Shown piece after piece: positions 1-8,544 of a stretch of DNA of 38,658 nt; position 1 is the stretch's first letter; every line of letters starts with the position of its first letter. The DNA is from Sediminibacterium sp. GTDB taxonomy: Bacteria > Bacteroidota > Bacteroidia > Chitinophagales > Chitinophagaceae. A program made the translations under genes and the position numbers. The stretch lies in NCBI GenBank assembly GCA_028687975.1, contig JAQTZD010000018.1, positions 1 to 38,658 of the forward strand. Direction: 5' to 3'. The notes beneath the pieces were generated by a model. The model was not told the DNA's origin and did no database searches. It saw only the letters and a program-made list of their open reading frames with translations.

Positions 1-77
1 TTTTGCAACTATACCCAATGCTCGGTATTGTCTGATTTCAGCCAACCGCTTTCTTTGTTGAATAAATAATTCAACAA

Positions 78-908
78 ATGAAACCGCTAAAATCAACCCT
101 TTTTCAAATCACCTTCCTTATTGCTTTGAGTTTATCAACTAGTAATATGGCCAGTGCCCAGGTGTTTTTTGGAATCAAAAAAGTCAATGTGTTCGTAGAC
201 TTAGCTTTTGCCAAACCCAAAGACGCTCTGGTTTCTCCTGGCGGATATGGGCTGGGAAACGCCATGCAATTATACTATGGAGCTGAAGTGCCTTTTGCTT
301 TTGCGAGATACAGTAAAAAAAGCAATATGCATTTGAGTGTAGCCGCAACCCTGGATCACGAAAAAGCCAATTTCTCTACCAGCAATTTTGCCACCGAAGC
401 CTTAGATGCAAAACTAACCTCATTTGGAATTCGGGTTCGGCCATTTGAAGGTATGGGAATGTTTAATGTACAAGAATCAGACTTTCACGATGGAAAAAAT
501 TTTACAACTACTGAAAAACATGTAAGTCAGGATGGTCAAAGAATCCAATTGAATAACGGGCAGGTGGTTACAGCTACTGAATGGACAAAAACCACCAATC
601 ACCACATTTGGAGTACTGCAGAAACCAAGGGTTTGGTATGCATGTTCTTGTCGGGTTTATATTTTGATTATGGTTTTGCAAAAGCCGCATTAATAGAACC
701 CCCCACTCCCGATGTAAACCGAACACCCAGCTATTGGGGATTGGGTTGTGCTCCGGCAATTGTAATTGGGCAAAAAACATCTTTTTATCTTGATTTTGGT
801 TTGAGAAAATATTCCTGGACCAATGGTTTGAATACTACCTCTTCTATCAAATCATTCAGATGTGGGTTTGGTTTAAGTTTTGCCTTAAACTCTATCGGAA
901 AAAAATAA
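78..908 (+). CDS. Secreted barrel-like protein of unknown function
   Basis: A 276-residue protein I do not recognise. It opens with a clear signal peptide: a basic start, a hydrophobic stretch at about residues 8-22, and an AxA-type cleavage site ending near residue 27 (MASA-Q). The rest is rich in glycine and aromatic residues, with short alternating hydrophobic stretches (for example around YLDFGLRKYSW near residue 240), and its end (FGLSFALNS) resembles the last strand of an outer-membrane beta-barrel. That points to an exported, perhaps outer-membrane, protein. It is followed 30 bases later by another small secreted protein, so the two may be co-transcribed. Codons and composition are AT-richer than in the genes beyond 5.3 kb. 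The function is unknown; the barrel reading is inference. Confidence 0.7.
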   Translation: MKPLKSTLFQITFLIALSLSTSNMASAQVFFGIKKVNVFVDLAFAKPKDALVSPGGYGLGNAMQLYYGAEVPFAFARYSKKSNMHLSVAATLDHEKANFSTSNFATEALDAKLTSFGIRVRPFEGMGMFNVQESDFHDGKNFTTTEKHVSQDGQRIQLNNGQVVTATEWTKTTNHHIWSTAETKGLVCMFLSGLYFDYGFAKAALIEPPTPDVNRTPSYWGLGCAPAIVIGQKTSFYLDFGLRKYSWTNGLNTTSSIKSFRCGFGLSFALNSIGKK

Positions 909-938
909 CGTTTCAATTTATCCTTAAAAAAAACAAAC

Positions 939-1403
939 ATGAACAAACATCTTGGCATTTTATTCATCATACTTTCTTTAGCAGGCAGTTCATTTGCACA
1001 AGCTAAAAAAACAGCAACTGTTCAGAAGCAATCACTTTTAGAATCAAAAATAAAGGCAACAAAATTGCCTTATGAAAAAGTCAACGACAGTACTGTTGTA
1101 ATTCCCTTTAAAGGAACGGAAGTTGCTTCATTTCAAATTATTGTTGTGAAAACAGAAAATCTCTATGTGATGTTGTGTAATGTTTCTGGCTTAGTTCCAA
1201 AAGCTGGGGATGAAAAGAATTTTAAACGACTGTTAGAATTAAATGATGAAATGGATATAGTGAAATTCACATTGCTAAAAGATAGCGGAAACGTCTTTGC
1301 AAGAATTGATGCAATTGAGAGTATAATCACCCCCGTTACTTTAGGTAAACTTATTGGCCAACTAGCAAATGCCATTGATTTTGCTGCTCAGGAGTTTAAA
1401 TAA
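939..1403 (+). CDS. Small secreted protein, possibly YbjN/CesT-like fold
   Basis: A 154-residue protein with a signal peptide (hydrophobic residues 5-20, cleavage near SSFAQA). The mature part alternates short strands and helices. A central KTENLYVMLCNVSGLVP segment is followed by KRLLELNDEMDIVKFTLLKDSGNVFARID and a final amphipathic helix. That order (sheet, then a helix after LLELN, then strands) resembles YbjN and type III chaperone-like domains, in which the LLxLN helix is typical. This is a fold-level resemblance only. The gene lies 30 bases after the preceding secreted protein and 17 bases before a lipoprotein gene, which suggests a three-gene unit of exported proteins. The molecular role is unknown. 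Confidence 0.7.
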   Translation: MNKHLGILFIILSLAGSSFAQAKKTATVQKQSLLESKIKATKLPYEKVNDSTVVIPFKGTEVASFQIIVVKTENLYVMLCNVSGLVPKAGDEKNFKRLLELNDEMDIVKFTLLKDSGNVFARIDAIESIITPVTLGKLIGQLANAIDFAAQEFK

Positions 1404-1420
1404 TTAATACAATTAAGATT

Positions 1421-2737
1421 ATGAAAATGATAGCTACTAAACGTGTTTTGTTCTCGTTATTACACATATGTATCGGATTGCTTTTCAGTTGTAAGCCCAA
1501 TTCAGACAAGCCAACAACGGTAGCTGCTGCTCAACAAGATAATAGTTATGCGTATAGCTTGATTACCGAAAATAATGGGTGGCATATTTTAAGAAAGGAT
1601 TCATTTATGAACACAATCGGGATTAATAATTGGCCCGCCGATATATTTTTTGCGAATAATACAATCTATTATGAAACGGGTATATATTCCGGAGGCGCTT
1701 ATCCCACCAACAATTTTTTTTATAAAAGCTGTAATATAGATGGAACAAATGCAAAGCATGTTGCATTTCCTTCTCATAGAACTTATACGAATGGCATTAG
1801 TGACCTCCCGTTTGTTTTAGATGGCAGTACAACTTTATATAATTACTCAGCGTCTGGCTATCTATATCAGCAACAATTAAATCCAGACGGAACCGGCATC
1901 GGTAGCCCAACAGTTCTAATGGGTTATAATTTATTTGCCGGAAAATTTCGAACCACATCTTCTTTTTCTCCTTCTGCTCAATGCTTTATTGGAAGCGGGT
2001 ATGGTTTTACAGATGTTGTTGAAGTACAGAATAAAGTTGTAAAACCCTATTTATGGACAATTCCGGGGCGTTCGGATATTCCATTCAGTCCCACAACCGT
2101 TTTTGATGAAAGCTTTTCAAAAGCAAACCCCAAACGGTATAGAATATTTGGCGCAAGTATAGGACGAGACAACGCCCATACTTATTATAATAACCCATGT
2201 GATATAGCAGTGCATTGTTTGATGGACACCGCTAAAGCAACAAACTTTAGTTACCCACAAACCTATTACGCCAATGCAATTTTGATGGACACCATTCACT
2301 ACGAAGCCACTAAATATGTGACCCAGCTGGCTACTGCCACGGATGACCAAAATTTATACATATTTGCTATTAATATGGATAGGGGCGGAACAATATTACC
2401 AGCCAGCTTAATTGTATATGACAAAAGCAGTTTCACCAGGAAGAAATATATTCAAAACATAATGATGCCCTCCACCATTTCGCCAACAACCCTGAAATCT
2501 GAGTGCAAAATGATTACTGTTCCTTCAAAAAATTGTTTAGCAATATTATTTGCGCGAAATCAGCTTGTAAAATTGGACATCAGCACCGGTAACACAACTG
2601 AGATTACCCCAACACTTCCTTCAGGAGTACTTTTTGGAGGTGGATTTTTCGAGAATAATGGCCGTATTTATTCTCAGGTTGCCGGGAGAACTAGTACTTC
2701 TAAAGACTATTGCAGCAATATTATTTATTTCGAGTAA
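1421..2737 (+). CDS. Large lipoprotein of unknown function
   Basis: A 438-residue protein whose N-terminus is a lipoprotein signal: basic residues, a hydrophobic run, then LLFSC with the lipidated cysteine at residue 24. It should be anchored in the cytoplasmic or outer membrane. The rest is a Tyr/Asn/Ser/Thr-rich, beta-dominated chain with no catalytic motif I recognise. Recurring stretches such as LYIFAINMDRGG and NCLAILFARNQLVKLDISTG look like blades of a beta-propeller, with a display or readout feel similar to Kelch/YVTN-type folds. The propeller is inference. The upstream neighbours are two small secreted proteins. A sensor kinase starts 66 bases downstream, so the lipoprotein could feed or be regulated by that system, but nothing in the sequence proves it. 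Confidence 0.7.
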   Translation: MKMIATKRVLFSLLHICIGLLFSCKPNSDKPTTVAAAQQDNSYAYSLITENNGWHILRKDSFMNTIGINNWPADIFFANNTIYYETGIYSGGAYPTNNFFYKSCNIDGTNAKHVAFPSHRTYTNGISDLPFVLDGSTTLYNYSASGYLYQQQLNPDGTGIGSPTVLMGYNLFAGKFRTTSSFSPSAQCFIGSGYGFTDVVEVQNKVVKPYLWTIPGRSDIPFSPTTVFDESFSKANPKRYRIFGASIGRDNAHTYYNNPCDIAVHCLMDTAKATNFSYPQTYYANAILMDTIHYEATKYVTQLATATDDQNLYIFAINMDRGGTILPASLIVYDKSSFTRKKYIQNIMMPSTISPTTLKSECKMITVPSKNCLAILFARNQLVKLDISTGNTTEITPTLPSGVLFGGGFFENNGRIYSQVAGRTSTSKDYCSNIIYFE

Positions 2738-2802
2738 ATAGGTTGATAAATTATATCTATTAATAATTGTTTTAATTTGTTTAGACAAACATAGTCCCTA
2801 AT

Positions 2803-4602
2803 ATGAGAATTATCATTGCAACAATATTTTGTTTTTGTTTAAATAGCAATATTTCAGCTCAAAATTTTGAGGACAGTTTACAATTGTACAGCCAACAAAT
2901 TCACGATACCGTATCATTGAATAAGTTGATATCGTATTGTTTTAATAACCACGAAGCCATACCCGATGCTACTTATAAATATTCGCAAATTGCATTAAAA
3001 AAAAGCATAGAACTGGGCTCTAAATCATCTGAGGCAAGAAGTTATACAAATTTGGGATCCATAGAAGTTGTCAGGGGTAATTATGTAGCTGCTTTGGACC
3101 TATACATGAAGGGCCTGGCTATTTGGGAGGGATTAAAAGTCCCTAGGGGCATCATGATGAATAAAAACAATATCGCTCAGGTTTATGGTTACCTTAAAAA
3201 GCCAGAGATAGAGCTACAATTTTTAAGTGAAGCTGAATCAATTGCCCGCCAGTATCATCTGGAAGAAGGGTTGGGCTTGATTAAACTGAACCTTGCTGTA
3301 TATTTTTCCAATAAACAAAATTATCGCGAAGCCCTTAATCAGCAAATGGAGGCTATAGCCATTAATACTAAACTTAACAAGTTGCCCCTGCTTTCAACAG
3401 GGTACAATAATGCAGGTGCTTTTTTACTTTATTTAAATCAAATTGATAGTGCTGTCATTTTTTTCAATCAGGCGAAATCAGTTGGCGAAAAAATTAAGGA
3501 TACTTCTTCACTGGCCTTTACCTATGCCAATTTAGGAGATGCTTTTGTATCCAAAAAGAAGACTGATTCAGCCATTTATCATTATCAGGAATCGATCAAA
3601 TTTGCAAAAACGGTTCACTTGAAAGAAGTTCTATCCTATAGTTATGAGCAACTTTCAGCTATATATAAAACGAAAGGTGATTACCAAAAAGCTTTAGCAT
3701 ATTTCGAGTTAAAACAAACGTATAAAGATTCGATTTTGAATAGCACCATGAGCAAGCAAATTGCTGAAATGCAAACAAAATACGAAACAGAGAAAAAAGA
3801 AAGAAAAATTCAGGAGCAGCATTATGAAATTACTAAACGTAATTATTGGATTTCAGCAATCATAGGCTCATTCTTAATTTTTGGATTTTTTATTTATTCG
3901 TTTTATAGAAGAAAACAATTGCGGCAGGAAGCTTTAATGCAAGCAACGTTGCGTAAGTCTGAGGAATTAGCATCCAAATCAATATTAGAAGCAGAAGAGA
4001 ATGAGCGTAAAAGAATAGCTACCGATTTGCACGATGGAATTGGTCAAATTATGAGTGCTGCAAAGATGAATTTGAGCGCTATTGAAAATGAGATACCGTT
4101 TACCGACGAAGCTCAAAAGTTGAAATACCAAAAATCGATTGATTTAATTGATGAAAGTTGTGTTGAAGTAAGAGCTATCTCGCATAATATGATGCCAAAT
4201 GCACTTTTGAAACAAGGATTAGCCAGTGCAGTAAGAACATTTTTGGATAATGTTCACAGTAGCACCATCAAGATCAATTTTTATTCGGAAGGACTTAATA
4301 TAAAATTGGATTCAAACCAGGAAGCTGTTTTGTATCGTGTTATTCAGGAAGCAGTTAATAATGTTATTAAACATGCTAAAGCTTCGCATTTAGATATCAC
4401 TTTAATTAGAGATAAAAATAATATTAGTGTAACCATTGAAGACGATGGTGTCGGTTTTAATCCTGCGCAAGTGCAAAAGGGAGATGGAATTGGGTTGAAA
4501 AACATTCAGTCGAGAATCATTTATTTAAAAGGAAGTGTAGAGTGGGATACCTTGCCAGAAAAGGGAACAGCAATTATTATAAACATTCCCCTAACTTCAT
4601 AA
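2803..4602 (+). CDS. TPR-containing sensor histidine kinase (NarL/HisKA_3 type)
   Basis: A 599-residue membrane sensor kinase. A signal peptide or N-terminal anchor (residues 1-20, ending ISAQ) is followed by several tetratricopeptide repeats at about residues 35-325, a coiled segment, and one membrane span at about 346-368 followed by a basic stop (YRRKQLR). The dimerisation/phosphoacceptor helix carries ERKRIATDLHDGIGQ with the phosphorylated histidine near residue 410, the HisKA_3 signature. The ATPase domain follows from about 500, with EAVNNVIKHAKA (N box) and EDDGVGF (G1 box). The TPRs would sit in the periplasm, an architecture common in Bacteroidota. The LuxR-type regulator begins 8 bases downstream and is its evident partner. 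The ligand is unknown. Confidence 0.93.
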   Translation: MRIIIATIFCFCLNSNISAQNFEDSLQLYSQQIHDTVSLNKLISYCFNNHEAIPDATYKYSQIALKKSIELGSKSSEARSYTNLGSIEVVRGNYVAALDLYMKGLAIWEGLKVPRGIMMNKNNIAQVYGYLKKPEIELQFLSEAESIARQYHLEEGLGLIKLNLAVYFSNKQNYREALNQQMEAIAINTKLNKLPLLSTGYNNAGAFLLYLNQIDSAVIFFNQAKSVGEKIKDTSSLAFTYANLGDAFVSKKKTDSAIYHYQESIKFAKTVHLKEVLSYSYEQLSAIYKTKGDYQKALAYFELKQTYKDSILNSTMSKQIAEMQTKYETEKKERKIQEQHYEITKRNYWISAIIGSFLIFGFFIYSFYRRKQLRQEALMQATLRKSEELASKSILEAEENERKRIATDLHDGIGQIMSAAKMNLSAIENEIPFTDEAQKLKYQKSIDLIDESCVEVRAISHNMMPNALLKQGLASAVRTFLDNVHSSTIKINFYSEGLNIKLDSNQEAVLYRVIQEAVNNVIKHAKASHLDITLIRDKNNISVTIEDDGVGFNPAQVQKGDGIGLKNIQSRIIYLKGSVEWDTLPEKGTAIIINIPLTS

Positions 4603-4609
4603 TGCCTTT

Positions 4610-5254
4610 ATGAAGTCTTCTGTAATCAAATTAGCCATTGTAGATGACCATCAAATAGTAGTTGATGGATTACTTTCTTTATTAGAAAACAGTCCTGATT
4701 TTAAAGTTGTTATCAGCACAACATCTGCAAATGAAATCCTTAGGTTGTTGCCTGCCAATGAGATTGATGTGTTGCTGACCGATATTATGATGCCGGAAAT
4801 GAGTGGTCAACAACTTGCTCAACAGGTAAAGCAGATTTATCCCAATATCAAAATATTTGCTTTGAGCATGATTAGTGATGGCAGTGTGGTGGATATAATG
4901 ATTAACGATGCAGATATTTCGGGCTATGTCTTAAAAAACATCGGGAAAGAAGAATTATCTCTGGCTATTAAAAAAATTGCTGGCGGTGGTATTTATTTCA
5001 GTGAACCCATTTTGGCAGAATTGGAAAAATTCAGTAATCAAAAAAAGCATAACCAGGAAATACATATTTCTGCACGAGAAATTGAAATTATTAAACTAAT
5101 TGAAAAAGAATATTCTACGAAAGACATTGCAAAACTTTTGTGCATTAGTGAGCGAACAGTAGAAACACATCGAAAGAATATATTACGTAAAACGAATACA
5201 GGCTCAGTACTTGGAATCATTAAATACGCGTATAAGCATAGACTAATTACTTAG
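4610..5254 (+). CDS. LuxR/NarL-family response regulator
   Basis: A 214-residue two-domain regulator. The receiver domain (residues 5-120) has the acidic pair in AIVDDHQ, the phospho-acceptor Asp58 in LLTDIMMPEMSG and the conserved Lys109 in GYVLKNIG. A LuxR-type helix-turn-helix follows at about residues 150-214, with SAREIEIIKLI, the recognition region ISERTVETHRKNILRK, and a final helix. It should bind DNA as a phosphorylated dimer and act on transcription. It begins 7 bases after the sensor kinase stop, so the two are one operon. It ends 31 bases before a strong palindromic terminator. Its targets are unknown; the three secreted-protein genes upstream are natural candidates by position only. 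Confidence 0.94.
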   Translation: MKSSVIKLAIVDDHQIVVDGLLSLLENSPDFKVVISTTSANEILRLLPANEIDVLLTDIMMPEMSGQQLAQQVKQIYPNIKIFALSMISDGSVVDIMINDADISGYVLKNIGKEELSLAIKKIAGGGIYFSEPILAELEKFSNQKKHNQEIHISAREIEIIKLIEKEYSTKDIAKLLCISERTVETHRKNILRKTNTGSVLGIIKYAYKHRLIT

Positions 5255-5285
5255 AACATACTTCTACATGCTAATTGCATTCAAT

Positions 5286-5321
5286 AAAAAACCGTCTTCG
5301 GAATTCCGAAGACGGTTTTTT
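5286..5321. terminator. Bidirectional rho-independent terminator
   Basis: A perfect 26-base palindrome (5291-5316, core ACCGTCTTCGGAA and its complement) is flanked by a run of A on the left and a run of T on the right, so a hairpin followed by U forms on either strand. It lies between the LuxR-type regulator (+) and dnaN (-), which converge, and can end both transcripts. The apex contains GAATTC. Confidence 0.93.
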
Positions 5322-5341
5322 ATATTTGAAAAGCGTTTTGC

Positions 5342-6457
5342 TTAGTTGTTCAGCATCAGTGGCATTACCAGCATTAAGAGGTCTTCACCTTCTGCCTGCT
5401 CGGTTGGTTTTATCAAACCTGCCTTGGTGGAAGTGGAGAGCTCCATCTTCACATCATCTGTATCTGCTGCGTTCAGCATTTCGATGAGGAAACGGGCGTT
5501 GAATGCGATCTGCAGGTCTTCTCCATCGTACTGACAGCTCATGCGCTCATTACCTTCAAAGCTGAAATCTACATCCTGTGCGGCCATTTGCAATTCGCTT
5601 CCGGTAATATTAAGGGCTACCTGATTGGTGCTCTTATTGGAGAATACATTTACGCGGCGCAATGCATTTTGGAAATCGGCCTTGTTCACCACCAGTTTAT
5701 AAGGGTTGTCCGCAGGGATCACTACTTTGTAATCGGGGAAACGGGCATCGATCAAACGACAGATCATCTGTGTAGAACCGTGCTGCACAAAGAGGTGGTT
5801 GCTGTTGTAGCTGATGTTCAACTCATCTTCATTATCGGGCAGTGCGTTCTTTAATAAGTTCAACGGCTTTTTTGGAACAATAAAGGAATCAGCCTTGGTA
5901 GCATGAGTGTCGGTTCTCTTGTAGCGAACCAGTCGGTGTGCATCGGTTGCCACAAACTGAACCCCATCCTTGCCCAGCTCAAAAAATACGCCGGTCATGG
6001 CAGGACGAAGGTCGTCTCCGCTTACTGCGAAGAGGGTCTTGTTGATGGCCGTCAGCAATGCACTGCTGGTCATGGTAAAACCGGTGGTATCATCTGCTGA
6101 AGGTTCTTTCGGGAAATTGTCGGGGTTTTCGCCCATCACTTTATACTTACCGTTGTCGCTGGTGATCTCCACGGCAAAATTCTTGTCGATGGTAAATGTA
6201 AGCGGCTGATCGGCAATATTCTTAAGTGAGTCCATCAGGATTTTTGCAGGAATACACACTTTACCGTTGGCCTTGCTTTCCACATCCATCTGAACACGCA
6301 TCACGGTTTCCAGATCGGTTGCCACTACATTCAGCTTTTTGTCTTCAATCTCGAACAAAAAGTCTTCCAGTATGGGTAATACCGTATTGGCGTTGATTAC
6401 ACCGCTGATCTGCTGCAGGTGTTTTAATAAAGAAGAAGAAGAAACGATGAATTTCAT
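5342..6457 (-). CDS. dnaN: DNA polymerase III subunit beta (sliding clamp)
   Basis: The sliding clamp that tethers the replicative polymerase to DNA. The 371-residue length is normal for the family. The N-terminus MKFIVSSSSLLKHLQQISGVI is the family signature, which favours the ATG at 6457 over an in-frame GTG two codons upstream. Three repeated clamp domains can be followed, with landmarks ILEDFLFEIEDKKLNVVATDLE in domain 1, GVFFELGKDGVQFVATDAHRLVRYKR in domain 2 and FNARFLIEML in domain 3. The C-terminus (LMLVMPLMLNN) holds the usual PM(R/L)L-type end. A TAGGTTTG -7 element lies about 20 bases upstream of the ATG. dnaA is not in the window. The gene converges on the LuxR-type regulator and shares its terminator. 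Confidence 0.98.
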   Translation of the reverse strand: MKFIVSSSSLLKHLQQISGVINANTVLPILEDFLFEIEDKKLNVVATDLETVMRVQMDVESKANGKVCIPAKILMDSLKNIADQPLTFTIDKNFAVEITSDNGKYKVMGENPDNFPKEPSADDTTGFTMTSSALLTAINKTLFAVSGDDLRPAMTGVFFELGKDGVQFVATDAHRLVRYKRTDTHATKADSFIVPKKPLNLLKNALPDNEDELNISYNSNHLFVQHGSTQMICRLIDARFPDYKVVIPADNPYKLVVNKADFQNALRRVNVFSNKSTNQVALNITGSELQMAAQDVDFSFEGNERMSCQYDGEDLQIAFNARFLIEMLNAADTDDVKMELSTSTKAGLIKPTEQAEGEDLLMLVMPLMLNN

Positions 6458-6477
6458 AAACACGATTTAGACAGTGA

Positions 6478-6485
6478 CAAACCTA
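6478..6485 (-). promoter_or_regulatory. Bacteroidota -7 element of dnaN
   Basis: On the - strand the octamer reads TAGGTTTG, an exact match to the Bacteroidota -7 consensus TAnnTTTG, about 20 bases upstream of the dnaN ATG. A well-spaced -33 TTG was not found (the nearest candidate leaves a spacer of about 25 bases), so this is a candidate based on one element and its position. Confidence 0.4.
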
Positions 6486-6564
6486 CTGTAAAATGTTAAG
6501 ATTCAGTCACCAAAATAATCCCCAAAATCAGAATGTATAAAACTTTAGGGAAACGGTGAATTGG

Positions 6565-6984
6565 CTATTCCATGACCTTGTTCAGCCGTTCTATCAGTTG
6601 CTGGTACTTAATCCGGTTGATCGGCTTTATAATATAGTCGGTTACCGTGGTAAATTCCTTTGATTTCTGGATATCGCAGTCGTCTACAGAGGAGCTGACT
6701 ACATAAATGGTGATGGATTTTCCGAGGCTGTCGGTGATTTTGTGGTATTCTTCCAGAAATTGCCAACCGTTCATAACCGGCATATTGATGTCCAGGAAAA
6801 TCACATCCGGCAGCCGTTCCTGGTCTCCATTCCCGGATTCCTTTAGGAAACCGATGGCCTCGCTTCCGTTGTAAAAAGAAAGGATATTCTTCGCCAAACC
6901 TGTTGATTCCAATATTTTCCGGGCGGTAAACTGATAAATTTTATCGTCGTCGATTAAACAAACATTGTGTTTAGGTACAGACAT
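6565..6984 (-). CDS. Stand-alone receiver (CheY-like) response regulator
   Basis: A 139-residue protein made of a single receiver domain with no output domain. It has the acidic cluster CLIDDDK near residues 9-15, phospho-acceptor Asp65 in VIFLDINMPVMNG, the conserved switch serine in YVVSSSV and the conserved Lys120 in DYIIKPI. The ATG at 6984 starts the fold (MSVPKHNVCLIDDD); the longer frame to 7026 would add a non-conserved tail. It probably works in a phosphorelay or by protein-protein contact, and its kinase is not evident here. No kinase gene is adjacent, though four kinases lie elsewhere in the window. It sits 107 bases upstream of dnaN on the same strand. Confidence 0.93.
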   Translation of the reverse strand: MSVPKHNVCLIDDDKIYQFTARKILESTGLAKNILSFYNGSEAIGFLKESGNGDQERLPDVIFLDINMPVMNGWQFLEEYHKITDSLGKSITIYVVSSSVDDCDIQKSKEFTTVTDYIIKPINRIKYQQLIERLNKVME

Positions 6985-7048
6985 AATTGCAATTGTGTGG
7001 GTAGCCGAAGAATAACGATATTGCAAGCAGGTTATTATGGCCTATTAA

Positions 7049-7056
7049 CAAATATA
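7049..7056 (-). promoter_or_regulatory. Candidate -7 element for the receiver gene
   Basis: On the - strand the sequence reads TATATTTG, matching TAnnTTTG, about 65 bases upstream of the receiver gene start at 6984. No convincing -33 TTG was seen. Confidence 0.3.
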
Positions 7057-7082
7057 ACTACTTTACCGAAAAAAACGACCTG

Positions 7083-7568
7083 TTGAACCGGAAAACCACC
7101 GCTACGCCTGAACAGGCTTTTATGAAGCTGAAACATTATTGCGGCTACCAGGAGCGCTGCCACAGCGAGGTTAAGGAAAAACTGTACAGCCTCGGGTTGC
7201 GGAAAACAGATGTGGAGCAATTGATTTCCAGGCTGATTGAAGAGGGCTATCTGAACGAAGAGCGTTTTGCCCGTCAGTTTGCCGGGGGGTACTTCCGGCA
7301 GAAAAAATGGGGGATCACCAAAATTGTATATGCCCTCAGGCAAAAAAAGGTAAGTGAGTACAATATCAAAAAAGGATTGGACGAAATTGATCAGGAGGAG
7401 TATGCTGCTGTAGCCGAAAAGCTGATCAGGGCCAAATGGCAGGCTTTAAAAGAGGAACAATACATCAATCGGGAGGTTAAAACGAGATCCTACCTGATGC
7501 AAAAAGGATATGAACCCGGATTGGTTCAATCCATCCTTAAAAAAATCAGATCAGCATCCAATGAATAA
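7083..7568 (+). CDS. recX: Regulatory protein RecX
   Basis: RecX modulates RecA by binding and capping or disassembling its filament. The 161-residue protein shows the family's helical repeat pattern: ALMKLKHYCGYQERCHSEVKEKL-like first repeat, LISRLIEEGYLNEERFARQFAGGYFRQKKWG as the signature second repeat (YLNDxRFA motif), and SYLMQKGYEPGLVQSILKKI near the end. The frame opens with TTG at 7083; an internal ATG at 7122 would cut into the first repeat, so TTG or another upstream non-ATG start is preferred. recA is not in this window. The next gene begins inside the recX stop region (8-base overlap), which suggests translational coupling. Confidence 0.9.
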   Translation: MNRKTTATPEQAFMKLKHYCGYQERCHSEVKEKLYSLGLRKTDVEQLISRLIEEGYLNEERFARQFAGGYFRQKKWGITKIVYALRQKKVSEYNIKKGLDEIDQEEYAAVAEKLIRAKWQALKEEQYINREVKTRSYLMQKGYEPGLVQSILKKIRSASNE

Positions 7569-8529
7569 TATGCAGCATAAAAACATCCTCCTTCCCTGTG
7601 TGCTTCTGTTGATTTCTTGTGGCCTGGGCCTCCTCGCCAGTTCCCAAACGCAGTCCGGACAAGCGTTTACCCGGGAATTTTCTTTCAAAACAGAAAACGA
7701 CGCCTACCTGTTTAAGTTTAATGATGCCTATTATACCAATGGCCTCATGCTGAATTATGGGTTCGTAACCAACAAAAAGGGTCCAAAAAAAATCCACTCG
7801 CTGGAACTGGGTCAGAAAATCTTTACCCCACTGATCCGGAAAACAGTAACCCCGGCCGATATTGACCGGCCTTATAGTGGTTATACTTACCTCAATTATG
7901 CACAAACCGTTTTTTTAAAGAACGATGCCCTTTTTCAATGGAATGGATCGCTGAGCCTGTTGGGTCCTGCTTCGGGGGGTGAGGGCATGCAAAATACCTA
8001 TCACCGCTGGCTGAACTATGCGCAGTTTACCGGATGGCAATACCAGATCGGGAACGCACTGGGGATCGACCTGGGGGCCGGTTTTGCCAAAACCCTTGTT
8101 GGTTCCGATGCCTTTAAAATAGTACCTGTGGCACAGGTTGGTCTGGGTACTACATTTACCCAGGCCCGGCTGGGGAGCGTACTGGTATTGGGCGCTTTTG
8201 AGCAGAACAGTGAAAGTGCTTTATGGAATGCCCGTTTGTCCGAAAAAGCGGGAACCAAAAAAAGAAACCATGAATTTTTTGTGTACTGGTACCCACAGGG
8301 GGTGTTTCAGGGATACAATGGCACCCTGCAGGGTGGTTTGTTGAATAAATCTACCACGGCAGTAACCAGAGAGCCGGCAAGCTTTGTATTTCAGCAAACC
8401 ATTGGTGTTTGTTACGCCGAGGGTCGCTGGACCGGCAAACTGGAATGGGTGTACCAGTCTAAGGAAACCCCGTCACAAACCAGGGCCCAGCGGTATGCCG
8501 GATTACAGCTGGCCTACCGCATACATTAA
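7561..8529 (+). CDS. LpxR-type lipid A 3'-O-deacylase (DUF2219)
   Basis: An outer-membrane barrel of the LpxR family, which removes the 3'-acyloxyacyl group from lipid A. The 322-residue form starting at ATG 7561 has a signal sequence (hydrophobic residues 9-27, ending LASSQT). The mature N-terminus has FKTENDAYLF, where Asn46 and Asp47 align with the known catalytic Asn-Asp pair; DAYYTNGL follows with Thr59; and QNTYHRW supplies His148, matching the catalytic histidine. The strand-rich remainder ends in an aromatic strand (GLQLAYRIH). The longer frame from 7510 adds a non-conserved extension that would lie inside recX. It overlaps recX by 8 bases and is followed by a nitrilase gene after 15 bases. 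It may also be a broader DUF2219 member with another lipid substrate. Confidence 0.85.
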   Translation: MNNMQHKNILLPCVLLLISCGLGLLASSQTQSGQAFTREFSFKTENDAYLFKFNDAYYTNGLMLNYGFVTNKKGPKKIHSLELGQKIFTPLIRKTVTPADIDRPYSGYTYLNYAQTVFLKNDALFQWNGSLSLLGPASGGEGMQNTYHRWLNYAQFTGWQYQIGNALGIDLGAGFAKTLVGSDAFKIVPVAQVGLGTTFTQARLGSVLVLGAFEQNSESALWNARLSEKAGTKKRNHEFFVYWYPQGVFQGYNGTLQGGLLNKSTTAVTREPASFVFQQTIGVCYAEGRWTGKLEWVYQSKETPSQTRAQRYAGLQLAYRIH

Positions 8530-8544
8530 TTTGAACGAGACGCT

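Noticed and set aside
1..77. Possible C-terminal end of an upstream gene at the left edge
   Set aside because: Frame 1 stays open to TAA at 67-69, but only 22 codons are visible with no recognisable motif, so a gene end cannot be supported.
5588..6209. Several + strand open frames of 60-90 residues across dnaN
   Set aside because: They are antisense to the clear dnaN gene, lack motifs or starts with support, and follow from its codon composition.
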